From: an uncultured Roseovarius sp. | GTDB taxonomy: Bacteria; Pseudomonadota; Alphaproteobacteria; Rhodobacterales; Rhodobacteraceae | Direction: 5' to 3' | Length of the DNA: 64,000 nucleotides | Assembly (NCBI RefSeq): GCF_947489715.1 | Contig: NZ_CANLER010000004.1 | Span: forward strand, 310,001-374,000 | Part shown: positions 36,692 to 44,312 of the stretch, in pieces | Layout of the letters: each line of letters begins with the position of its first letter | Numbering within the stretch: the first letter of the stretch is position 1 | Position numbers and translations under genes: made by a program | Notes under the pieces: model-generated | What the model was told of the DNA's origin: nothing | Seen by the model: the letters and a program-made list of their open reading frames with translations, nothing else | The model's database searches: none

Positions 36692-37588
36692 CTAGTGCCC
36701 CAGCGCCGTTGAGAAAAATTCCATGAGCGTTCGCACGCGTCGCGGCTGCACGGCCCCCGCCGGGTAGACCATTTGGAGCGAACTGGGTTCAGGTGCAAAG
36801 GTATTCAGGACAGAGACCAGATGGCCCGCCGCCAAGTCGGCGCGCACATCCCATTCGGACTTCAGTGCCAGACCATATCCCTTCAGGCACCATCGTCTGA
36901 TGAGATCACCGTCATTGGCAATCCGGTCGCCATTCACACGGCGTGTCCGTTGTTTTCCGCCCATGATGAAGGCCCAATCCTGATCGGTGTTGGCCCCGAA
37001 CCGCATGATCAGGCAATTGTGGTGCGCAAGATCATCGGGGTGCTGGGGCTCTCCACGGTGTTCCAGATAGGCCGGAGCGGCGCAGACGAGACGGCGGTTA
37101 GGGCCCAGCTTGCGCGACTTCATTGTGCTGTCCGAGAGATCGCCAAAGCGCAAGGCAAGGTCGATACCTTGCCCCACCAGGTCGACATATCCATCGCTTA
37201 ACGTGAGGTCGACGGTGATTTCGGGGTGCTGTGCCATGAAGCGATCAAGCAGAGGAACGATTTGATTTCGGCCCAGATCGCTGGGGGTGCTGACATGAAT
37301 CGTGCCCGATATTTTCTCGACGCCCAGCCTGATCCGGGCCTCGGTTTCCTCGGCCTCAGCCAGAATACGCCGCGCGCCGGTGACAAGTTCGCGGCCTTCA
37401 TCGGTCAGGCTGATGGAACGTGTTGTGCGGGTCAGCAGCCGTGCGCCGTAATGCGCTTCGAGTGCGGCAAGCCGGTCAGTCACAGTCGCCGGTGACACGC
37501 CCAGCTCGCGACCGGCGGCGGCGAGGCCGCCTTTTTCGACGATCTTCAGGAATAGCTTGAGATTTTCAATCAGCATGTGATTTTCCAT
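36692..37588 (-). CDS. LysR-family transcriptional regulator
   Basis: The 298-residue regulator has the N-terminal winged helix-turn-helix (GLAAAGRELGVSPATVTDRLAALE, about 17-40) and a LysR substrate-binding domain. The R-L-L-x-R-T-T-R-S segment after the helix is a common feature of the group that regulates oxidoreductases. It is divergent from the Old Yellow Enzyme operon, and palindromes lie in the shared intergenic region, so it probably controls that operon. Confidence 0.9.
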   Translation of the reverse strand: MENHMLIENLKLFLKIVEKGGLAAAGRELGVSPATVTDRLAALEAHYGARLLTRTTRSISLTDEGRELVTGARRILAEAEETEARIRLGVEKISGTIHVSTPSDLGRNQIVPLLDRFMAQHPEITVDLTLSDGYVDLVGQGIDLALRFGDLSDSTMKSRKLGPNRRLVCAAPAYLEHRGEPQHPDDLAHHNCLIMRFGANTDQDWAFIMGGKQRTRRVNGDRIANDGDLIRRWCLKGYGLALKSEWDVRADLAAGHLVSVLNTFAPEPSSLQMVYPAGAVQPRRVRTLMEFFSTALGH

Positions 37589-37603
37589 TATCCGGATTTT
37601 CCG

Positions 37604-37621
37604 AATTATAATTTCGAAATT
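37604..37621. promoter_or_regulatory. Overlapping palindromes, candidate LysR operator
   Basis: AATTATAATT (37604-37613) and AATTTCGAAATT (37610-37621) are perfect, overlapping palindromes 16-33 bases upstream of the LysR start. AT-rich palindromes at this place fit autoregulation by the LysR protein. Confidence 0.4.
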
Positions 37622-37680
37622 TAGCTAATTATTAGGCTGAAAGATAGGCGCTATCTGGTGATCAACCGAAGGAGGTCATC

Positions 37681-37734
37681 ATGCACCCAGATCATATCAC
37701 TCTGCGAACACGCGACCTTGCCGAAACAAGGTGA
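37681..37734 (+). pseudogene. Possible start of a broken VOC-like gene
   Basis: A strong GAAGGAGG ribosome site leads to an ATG at 37681 and 17 codons (MHPDHITLRTRDLAETR) that read like the N-terminus of a glyoxalase/VOC protein, then TGA. The rest of such a protein is not found downstream before the Old Yellow Enzyme gene at 37898, so this may be a deletion remnant or a short leader ORF. The remainder of the 37589-37897 gap holds nothing else I recognise. Confidence 0.3.
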
Positions 37735-37897
37735 TGCTTGAACGCGCGTCGCAAACGCGTCCTGCGGGCAAGGCCAGAGCGCCAGAAAACCTGACGCAAG
37801 GCTATCCAGCAAACCATTCGTCACCGGTGCCGTGATCAACATGGCGGGTGGCACACTCATTAGCTGAATTGAACACACCCCCGAAAGGAATGATCCC

Positions 37898-39001
37898 ATG
37901 AAAAATCAGCTCTTATCCACTCTCGATCTTGGGCCGCTTTCGCTTCCGAACCGTATCGCCATGGCGCCGATGACGCGTGCGCGCACAACGCAGCCCGGCA
38001 ATGTGCCGAATACCTTGATGGCGGAATACTACGCGCAACGGGCCTCGGCGGGGCTGATCATCACCGAGGCCACGCAAATCTCGCAACAGGGTCAGGGCTA
38101 TTCCTTCACGCCTGGTATCCACATGCCGGAGCAGATTGAGGGTTGGAAGCTGGTTACACGCGCCGTCCACAAGACCGGTGGCCGCATCTTTCTGCAGCTC
38201 TGGCACGTGGGTCGCATGAGCCATGAAAGCTTCCACGACGACGGCAAGCCGGTGGCGCCTTCCGCCCTGTCGCCGGACGCCCAGGTCTGGGTGGTCGATC
38301 CCGAAACCGGGATTGGCGGCATGGTCGATAGCCCGGTGCCGCGTGCGCTGGAAACGGACGAGATCGCAGGCGTCGTCGATGACTTCCGCAAGGCCGCCGC
38401 CAATGCCATTGAGGCGGGCTTTGACGGGGTCGAGATCCACGGGGCCAATGGATACCTGATTGACGAATTCCTGCGCCGGTCATCGAACCACCGCACCGAC
38501 CGGTATGGCGGATCGCAGGAGAATCGTATCCGGTTCCTGGTCGAGGTGGCCGAAGCCGTTGCAGGCGAGATTGGCGCGGATCGGACGGGTGTTCGCCTGT
38601 CGCCTTACATCACGCAGCGCAACATGGCGGATGATGAGATCATCGACACCATCCTGAAGGCCGCGACAGAACTGGATCGCATCGGGCTGGTTTATATTCA
38701 TCTGTCCGAGGCTGATTGGGACGACGCTCCGCAAGTGCCCGAGCAGTTCCGCCATGATCTGCGCGCTGTCTATTCCGGCAAGATCATCGTGGCCGGGAAA
38801 TACACCAAAGAGAGGGCTGCCGCGATCCTTGGCGCGGGATTGGCCGACATCATTGCATTCGGACGACCATTCATTGCCAACCCCGATCTTCCGCGCCGGT
38901 TCGCCGAAGATTTGCCGATGGCCGAGTTCGACGGTGCGACACTTTTTGGCGGGGCAAAGGCCGGGTATAGCACCTACCCGGCATGGGCGGGCGCGGCATG
39001 A
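37898..39001 (+). CDS. Alkene reductase, Old Yellow Enzyme family
   Basis: The 367-residue FMN enzyme has the family landmarks LGPLSLPNRIAMAPMTRAR at the start, the HGANGYL substrate motif (His and Asn bind the activating oxygen) and the signature RRSSNHRTDRYGGSQENR. It reduces activated C=C bonds, as NemA does with N-ethylmaleimide, at the expense of NADPH. GAAAGGAATGATCCC precedes the ATG. The next gene starts inside its stop codon (ATGA), giving an oxidoreductase operon under the divergent LysR protein. Confidence 0.93.
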   Translation: MKNQLLSTLDLGPLSLPNRIAMAPMTRARTTQPGNVPNTLMAEYYAQRASAGLIITEATQISQQGQGYSFTPGIHMPEQIEGWKLVTRAVHKTGGRIFLQLWHVGRMSHESFHDDGKPVAPSALSPDAQVWVVDPETGIGGMVDSPVPRALETDEIAGVVDDFRKAAANAIEAGFDGVEIHGANGYLIDEFLRRSSNHRTDRYGGSQENRIRFLVEVAEAVAGEIGADRTGVRLSPYITQRNMADDEIIDTILKAATELDRIGLVYIHLSEADWDDAPQVPEQFRHDLRAVYSGKIIVAGKYTKERAAAILGAGLADIIAFGRPFIANPDLPRRFAEDLPMAEFDGATLFGGAKAGYSTYPAWAGAA

Positions 39002-39351
39002 CCTTGACGCCGCAAAGCATCGCATCCGGGCAGCAAAACGCGCAGATCGGCACCGACCTGGTGCTGGAAACAGATACGATGCGTGTCTGGCATCTCCGCC
39101 TTGCACCGGGTGAGACGATCCCGCCACACCGGCATGACCGGCCTTATTTCTGGACGGTCCTGACCGATGGGAAAGGCGTTTCGCGGTTCGATGACGGGCA
39201 GGTGGTGCCGATCACCTACAAGATCGGTGACACCAAGAACTTTGCGGATCTGACCCCCTCAACAGGGTTTGTCCATGACCTTAGCAATACCGGCGACAGC
39301 GATCTGATTTTCGTGACCGTCGAATTCAATACAGAAGGAAAAACATCATGA
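38998..39351 (+). CDS. Cupin-domain protein
   Basis: 117 residues from the ATG overlapping the previous stop. The central motif PGETIPPHRHDRPYFWTVL gives the P-x-H-x-H cupin metal ligands, followed by the second cupin motif in the Gly-Asp-rich segment near 75. No enzyme identity is apparent; small single-domain cupins of this sort often act on quinones or as metabolite-binding accessory proteins. It sits between the alkene reductase and an NADPH quinone-oxidoreductase type gene with ATGA overlaps on both sides. Confidence 0.8.
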   Translation: MTLTPQSIASGQQNAQIGTDLVLETDTMRVWHLRLAPGETIPPHRHDRPYFWTVLTDGKGVSRFDDGQVVPITYKIGDTKNFADLTPSTGFVHDLSNTGDSDLIFVTVEFNTEGKTS

Positions 39352-40358
39352 GAGCTGTCGGTTTCAAACACTACCTGCCGGTCGAAGATACCAATGCGTT
39401 TCTCGATCTGGATATCGAAACGCCGACACCTACAGGTCGCGACATCCTTGTCGCCGTCAAGGCGGTGGCCGTGAACCCGGTTGATACCAAGGTGCGCGCA
39501 CCGAAAGACAAGGTTGAAGAAACGCCGCGCATCATCGGCTATGACGCTGCCGGTATCGTGGAGGCGGTGGGTGCCGACGTGACGCTCTTCTCGCCGGGGG
39601 ATGAGGTCTATTATGCTGGCGATATTACGCGCTCTGGCACCAATGCCGAGTTTCACCTGGTCGACGAGCGTATTGTCGGTCACAAGCCGAAAACCCTTAG
39701 CCATGCCAAAGCTGCAGCGCTGCCGCTTACCACGATCACGGCTTACGAAGCGTTCTTTGACCGCCTTGGCATTGACCGCGACGGCGCTGATGCGGGGCAG
39801 TCGATCCTGATCATCGGGGCGGGTGGTGGTGTTGGCTCCATTGGTATTCAGCTTGCCAAACAGGCCGGGTTGAGGGTGATTGCGACGGCATCGCGGCCCG
39901 AAACCTCGAACTGGGTGCGGGAACTTGGTGCCGATCACGTGGTCAATCACCGCGAGGATATGGTGGCCCAGGTGCGGGCCTTAGGCTTTGAGCATGTCGA
40001 TCATATCGCGATCTTCAATGATATGCGCCATTGGGACGCCGCGGTAGAGCTGATCCGACCGCAGGGCGGCATCGTGTCGATTGACGATACCGATCTGCCG
40101 ATGCCCATGGGCGGGATGAAGATGAAGGCTGCCAGCCTGCATTGGGAGTTTATGTTCGCACGTTCCATGCATCAGACGCCGGACATGATCGGGCAGCACA
40201 AACTGTTGTCCTACGTGGCCGATCAGATTGACGCCGGTAACATCAGGACAACTCTGTCCAATGTCTTGTCCCCTATCAATGCCGCCAACATGCGCGAGGC
40301 GCACCGGTTGGTCGAGACAGGTCAGGCCAAAGGCAAGATTGTTGTTGAGGGTTTCTGA
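39348..40358 (+). CDS. Zinc-type alcohol dehydrogenase family, quinone-oxidoreductase-like
   Basis: The 336-residue MDR protein has the NADPH-binding glycine motif GAGGGVGSIGIQLAKQAG (about 161-178) and lacks the usual zinc-binding Cys/His pairs, as in QOR/ZADH subgroup members. The N-terminal (AVNPVDTKVRAP) is typical of this subgroup. It starts inside the cupin stop (ATGA). In this operon it probably handles quinones or enones together with the alkene reductase. Confidence 0.9.
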   Translation: MRAVGFKHYLPVEDTNAFLDLDIETPTPTGRDILVAVKAVAVNPVDTKVRAPKDKVEETPRIIGYDAAGIVEAVGADVTLFSPGDEVYYAGDITRSGTNAEFHLVDERIVGHKPKTLSHAKAAALPLTTITAYEAFFDRLGIDRDGADAGQSILIIGAGGGVGSIGIQLAKQAGLRVIATASRPETSNWVRELGADHVVNHREDMVAQVRALGFEHVDHIAIFNDMRHWDAAVELIRPQGGIVSIDDTDLPMPMGGMKMKAASLHWEFMFARSMHQTPDMIGQHKLLSYVADQIDAGNIRTTLSNVLSPINAANMREAHRLVETGQAKGKIVVEGF

Positions 40359-40436
40359 GAGCTGCGACGTCTGCGTCAGTTGCGCGATCACATCATGCAC
40401 GGTCGATTAATTCAGAACGGAAGAAGGAGAAACAGA

Positions 40437-40760
40437 ATGGCCATTCACGAAGTGAGGCAATATCAGGTCAAGCCCGGCAAAATGTCGGACTGGCTGGCGT
40501 TGATGGAAGGTGAAATCATCCCCTTCGTGATCTCCAAGGGCATGGTGATGACTGCCAGTTTTCGTGGCGAGGTGGATGATACGCTTTACATCTGGATCCG
40601 CCGGTTTGACGACGAGGCCCATTTGACCGCGTTATATGAGGCGGTCTACGAAAGTGATCACTGGAAAAATGTTCTGTCACCCAAAATCGGGGCGCTGTTG
40701 AACAGAGATGCGTCCAGAATTCTGCGCGTTACGCCAACCGCATTGTCGCCGATGCAGTGA
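40437..40760 (+). CDS. NIPSNAP-family protein
   Basis: 107 residues from the ATG at 40437, which has AAGGAG nine bases upstream. The first strand MAIHEVRQYQVKPGKMSDWLALM and the Y-I-W-I-R-R-F-D-D segment fit a NIPSNAP/ferredoxin-like fold, common as a small dimeric protein near oxidoreductases and oxygenases. Function is not known. The gene lies 78 bases after the quinone-oxidoreductase gene and ends convergent with the minus-strand Rieske gene. Confidence 0.85.
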   Translation: MAIHEVRQYQVKPGKMSDWLALMEGEIIPFVISKGMVMTASFRGEVDDTLYIWIRRFDDEAHLTALYEAVYESDHWKNVLSPKIGALLNRDASRILRVTPTALSPMQ

Positions 40761-40847
40761 TCAACGTCTGTCGGGGAATGCTGGTGACGGTTTGCATCTC
40801 ATCCAGGCTCGCCAACGGCTGTCGAATTGAATGCCGGACCATGTTGA

Positions 40848-42014
40848 TCAGGACAAAATCCGCTGGATCACGCGACGTCCGAATTCATGCGTGGGTCCTT
40901 CCCAATGTGGGCTCAGGCGGCCCCCGTCATATGCGGGTGACAAGCGCCCCTGTTGCAGCAGCTCCAGCATGCCCAGATCCTCGCGGTTCAGATCGTCCCA
41001 CATTTTCAACGTTGCTTCGCGCGCCTCTTTGTATTCTCCGGACGTCGCCGCATCCCCAATGAGGAACACATGCAGTTCTTCGCGTGTTTTATCCGGTGCC
41101 ACCGGATAGCTGACCAGGACCGAGAACTGATCGGGAAAAACCTCGGCAGCGAAATGCGGAAAGCAAAGGAACCAAAGACCGCGCTTGGCATCCTTCTCGG
41201 ATAATCCCGGGTAATGCGGCAAGCCGTCGCCGCGGCCTTCGTCCAGTTCGGGAAAGATATAGTCGTTGTAAAACACATGCCGATCCCATTCACCCGACCA
41301 CCGCACATTCATCGGTGCGAATTTCAGCAACTTGGGATGGACGCAGAAGACGTGATACCCTTCCATGTAATTCTCATAGACCAGCTTCCAGTTGGCATTC
41401 ACCTCGAATTCGAGCTTTCCCGCCCACCGGATCGAGGAGAAATCATAGGCGTCCGTCCGCTCCAGCAGCGGCCTGAGCCACGCCTCCAGGGGCTCTGCAT
41501 CGCCTGAGACATTGACGAAAACACACCCGTTCCATGTCTCTGCCCGTACCTGTTTCAGGTCCAGCCTGTCGCCACCGCCATCCTCGAACTTGTCCACCAC
41601 GTTGGGGCCGCTGAAATGCGGTCGCGAGCGTAGCTTGCCATTCAACCCATAACTCCAGGCGTGGTATGGACAGGTCAGGGTTAGCTTGCTGCACGCTTCG
41701 GTCACCAGCTTGGCCCCCCGGTGACGACAGACATTGTGCAAAGCTCGGATCATCCCGTCGTGGTCGCGAAGGATAATCAGGGGCGCGCCGCCGATATCGA
41801 TGGGTTTCATATCGCCCGGCTCGGGCAATTCCGCCTCGGCCCCGGCAAAGACCCAAGCGCGGCGAAAGCAATGCTCCTGTTCCAGTTTCAGCCAGTCGTC
41901 CGACCAATAGGCCGCATTCGGCAATCCGCTTGCATCTTCGATCGGGGCAAACGTCTGGGCAAGCCCGTCTTCGCCGATCAGGTCTACAACCTTCTTTCGG
42001 ATATCTTCGCTCAT
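40848..42014 (-). CDS. Rieske oxygenase, Glu-bridged (quaternary-amine type)
   Basis: The 388-residue oxygenase has the Rieske ligands C96-x-H98 and C115-x-x-H118. The catalytic iron motif is ENYMEGYHVFCVH with H221 and H226; the bridging residue is E218 instead of the Asp of aromatic-ring oxygenases. Glu at this place is the known feature of carnitine monooxygenase CntA and choline/glycine betaine type enzymes, so a quaternary or N-methyl amine is a likely substrate. It is third in a minus-strand operon after the racemase-like and sulfotransferase genes, joined by an ATGA overlap. No reductase is encoded beside it. Confidence 0.9.
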   Translation of the reverse strand: MSEDIRKKVVDLIGEDGLAQTFAPIEDASGLPNAAYWSDDWLKLEQEHCFRRAWVFAGAEAELPEPGDMKPIDIGGAPLIILRDHDGMIRALHNVCRHRGAKLVTEACSKLTLTCPYHAWSYGLNGKLRSRPHFSGPNVVDKFEDGGGDRLDLKQVRAETWNGCVFVNVSGDAEPLEAWLRPLLERTDAYDFSSIRWAGKLEFEVNANWKLVYENYMEGYHVFCVHPKLLKFAPMNVRWSGEWDRHVFYNDYIFPELDEGRGDGLPHYPGLSEKDAKRGLWFLCFPHFAAEVFPDQFSVLVSYPVAPDKTREELHVFLIGDAATSGEYKEAREATLKMWDDLNREDLGMLELLQQGRLSPAYDGGRLSPHWEGPTHEFGRRVIQRILS

Positions 42015-42790
42015 CCGTTCACCGTCTCGGGGCGCAACCTGTGTGCATGAAGCGCGCTGTAGTGCCCCATGAATGTCTCAAAATACCCGGCCAGATTAGG
42101 TGGCAGGTCGCCTGAGTCCACTTGTTTGCGTGGGATCGGTTTCAACCCGTCGCTATCGCGCAGCGAGGCATGCCAGATCTCGTCATTGCCATCATACCAC
42201 AGCACATCATCGCGCGCGCCCGGTTCCCACGACAGCGCCTCCCGGATGAAGGGCACGCCAATGGCGTCGCAATAGGTGCGTACCATCGTGTCGGGGTCTT
42301 CCAGCAAGTCATCGCTGTCCAGCACCGGCGGTACCTCGCCGCGCTTACGCAGCAGATCAAACAGCGCCTCTTGTGGTCCAAAACTGATTTCATGCGCCTC
42401 AAAACCGTCGTCCATTCCGGCCTTCAGGTATGAGTGGTGCAAAGAGGCCAGAACCTTGGCCGGGTCGCGAATGAGAAAGCTATGGGTGATTCGATTTAGA
42501 AAGGCATCGTTCCACAAATGGTCGGTGTGGTGCGGCATATCCTTGACGAAAACCGGACGTCTCTCGGCTGCCTGCTGAATATCGTGCCAGATTTTCTCGA
42601 ACATCGCTTCGGGGCGCCGCCTGTCCGAGGGCGCGGGTCGCGGCGCGCGAGCTTCGGGCCCCTGATACCACGCCATGCCAAAGGGTTCATGAAAGCAGAT
42701 CAGATCACCCCGTTGGCGCATCATCCATTCAAAGGCGGTCGAGGTTGATCGCGGCGTTGCCCAGAGAAAGTAGATTGGATGCCCGGTCAC
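42011..42790 (-). CDS. Sulfotransferase-like protein (Sulfotransfer_5 type)
   Basis: The likely start is GTG at 42790, overlapping the upstream stop as GTGA, giving 259 residues. The first residues IYFLWATPRSTSTAFEWMM include the phosphosulfate loop (PRSTSTAF), and SFLIRDPAKVLASLHHSY carries the R-D-P motif for the 3'-phosphate of PAPS. The protein has a close-looking relation to sulfotransferase-like P-loop enzymes used in small-molecule metabolism. Its stop overlaps the Rieske start (ATGA). Sulfotransferase and Rieske together in an operon is unusual and suggests modification of a hydroxylated intermediate; that is inference. Confidence 0.8.
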   Translation of the reverse strand: MTGHPIYFLWATPRSTSTAFEWMMRQRGDLICFHEPFGMAWYQGPEARAPRPAPSDRRRPEAMFEKIWHDIQQAAERRPVFVKDMPHHTDHLWNDAFLNRITHSFLIRDPAKVLASLHHSYLKAGMDDGFEAHEISFGPQEALFDLLRKRGEVPPVLDSDDLLEDPDTMVRTYCDAIGVPFIREALSWEPGARDDVLWYDGNDEIWHASLRDSDGLKPIPRKQVDSGDLPPNLAGYFETFMGHYSALHAHRLRPETVNG

Positions 42791-43617
42791 GCGCCCACCC
42801 CCTGCAATGACGCCAGAATATGCGGTTGATTGCCCACGGGCACGACACCGAGCGTATGAAAGATGTTCCAGTACAGTGCGCAATCTGAGGCGATGATCGG
42901 TTTGCCAATGGTCGTTTCAATCTCGTGCAGGATGCTGACGGGGCGCTGCGGCAGGCCGTCAGCACGGCGAAAATTAGGCATCCCGATGATCACCAGCGCA
43001 TCGGCCTCGGGGGCTTGTTCGGTTACATATTCGAACGACCGCATGGCAAAATCGCCGGGGAAAATCCAGGTCGCTTCGTTCACCTCTTCCTGGGTGGCCA
43101 TCAACCCGTGATCGACGAAATTGCCGGAATAGAGAATATCGAACCCGCCGTCCGCCAGAAACCGGGTTGTTCCCTCGCGCCAATCAGGCCAGAAATAACC
43201 GCCATTCACGGCAATGGATTTCGCGCCGATGCTGTGCAGCGCCTCGACCAGTGACAGGCCTGCCATGTGCAGCGGTACCTGGTAAGTGTCTTCCATACGG
43301 TCGCAAAAGGTGCGGATGTCAGCTGGTGTCTTGCCCCCGGCATGTGACCAGTTGGTGCCGACTTGGCCAACGACGTCAGCGCCTGCGTTGGACAGGCAAT
43401 GCACGACTTCTTCGAGCTTGTGAAAATTATCCACACGCTGAGACAACTGGTGGGCGTAATCCTCTGCGTGGATCAGCCGCCCATGAACGCCAACCCCTTC
43501 TGGCGCTATCTTCAGAAAGTCATGAGGGGCGGCGTCAAAATCATGCGGCGGCGCGGTAAACCCTACCTGGTAAGGGAAGATTTTCTTGGCAGGATCATTC
43601 CAGCGTTCCGGTTTCAT
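42787..43617 (-). CDS. Asp/Glu racemase / arylmalonate decarboxylase-type protein
   Basis: 276 residues from the ATG at 43617; an in-frame TTG five codons upstream is less likely. The two-domain fold is suggested by a glycine-rich middle and paired Cys near the half points (VVHCLSNAGADVVGQVG and ASDCALYWN), the typical position of catalytic cysteines in this family. Members include maleate isomerase, arylmalonate decarboxylase and hydantoin racemase. The call rests on family-like motifs and length. It is first in the minus-strand operon and divergent from the XRE-cupin regulator. Confidence 0.7.
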   Translation of the reverse strand: MKPERWNDPAKKIFPYQVGFTAPPHDFDAAPHDFLKIAPEGVGVHGRLIHAEDYAHQLSQRVDNFHKLEEVVHCLSNAGADVVGQVGTNWSHAGGKTPADIRTFCDRMEDTYQVPLHMAGLSLVEALHSIGAKSIAVNGGYFWPDWREGTTRFLADGGFDILYSGNFVDHGLMATQEEVNEATWIFPGDFAMRSFEYVTEQAPEADALVIIGMPNFRRADGLPQRPVSILHEIETTIGKPIIASDCALYWNIFHTLGVVPVGNQPHILASLQGVGA

Positions 43618-43634
43618 ACAGCTAACTTTCAAAC

Positions 43635-43649
43635 AACCAACGATTGGTT
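43635..43649. promoter_or_regulatory. Inverted repeat between divergent operons, candidate XRE operator
   Basis: AACCAA-CGA-TTGGTT is a perfect 6-bp inverted repeat in the 68-base gap between the racemase-type gene and the XRE regulator. Both promoters must lie here, so binding would control both directions. Confidence 0.55.
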
Positions 43650-43685
43650 ATTGCTCTTTAGGAAAATTTTAGGCATGAAATTGTC

Positions 43686-44309
43686 ATGAAGGTCAAGAAA
43701 AATGAGATAACCGCTCCTGAACGTGCTCTGGTTCAATTGGGTGACGACCTGCGCGGTCTTCGCCGCGCGCAAGGATTGACGTTGGAAGACCTCGCCACGG
43801 CCAGCGGTAAATCCGTCTCTTTCATCTCCAAGATCGAACGTGGCCAGGCCAGGCCATCCGTCACCACCTTGCAGGAACTTGCGGGTGCACTTGGCGTGCC
43901 AGTGGGGTGGTTTTTTGAAACCGATGGCCCGGTGCCCGCCGATGAGCGCCCTTATGTGGTTCGGGCCAATCGGCGCCGCAAGCTGAGTTATTCTGGCCTG
44001 ACATCGACTGACTATATGGGGTTCGAAGATCACCTGCTGTCGGCCGGTCTGGACGGCCAGCTTGCCCTCGGTATCTCAGCCTATCAACCGGGTGGAAATT
44101 CCGGAGATGAACTTTACACCCATCACGGCGAAGAGGCCGGTCTGGTGATCAAAGGCCAGATTGACCTGCATCTTGATGACAAGGTCTTTCGGTTGGATGC
44201 AGGTGACAGCTTTTCCTTCGCCGCCAATTTGCCGCATCGCTATTCCAATCCCGGCGATGGTGAGGCCCAGATCGTCTGGGCCAACACGCCCGTCAACCTT
44301 CGAAGGTAG
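43686..44309 (+). CDS. XRE-family regulator with C-terminal cupin domain
   Basis: The 207-residue regulator has an HTH_3 domain (DLRGLRRAQGLTLEDLATASGKSVSFISKIERG, about 20-52) and a cupin sensor (about 110-205; YTHHGEEAGLVIKGQIDLHL carries the His ligands). Such XRE-cupin proteins control amine and amino acid catabolism (the puuR type). It is the first gene of the plus-strand operon with the flavoprotein and methyltransferase, and lies divergent from the oxygenase operon, so a shared operator (43635-43649) could set both. Confidence 0.9.
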   Translation: MKVKKNEITAPERALVQLGDDLRGLRRAQGLTLEDLATASGKSVSFISKIERGQARPSVTTLQELAGALGVPVGWFFETDGPVPADERPYVVRANRRRKLSYSGLTSTDYMGFEDHLLSAGLDGQLALGISAYQPGGNSGDELYTHHGEEAGLVIKGQIDLHLDDKVFRLDAGDSFSFAANLPHRYSNPGDGEAQIVWANTPVNLRR

Positions 44310-44312
44310 CCC

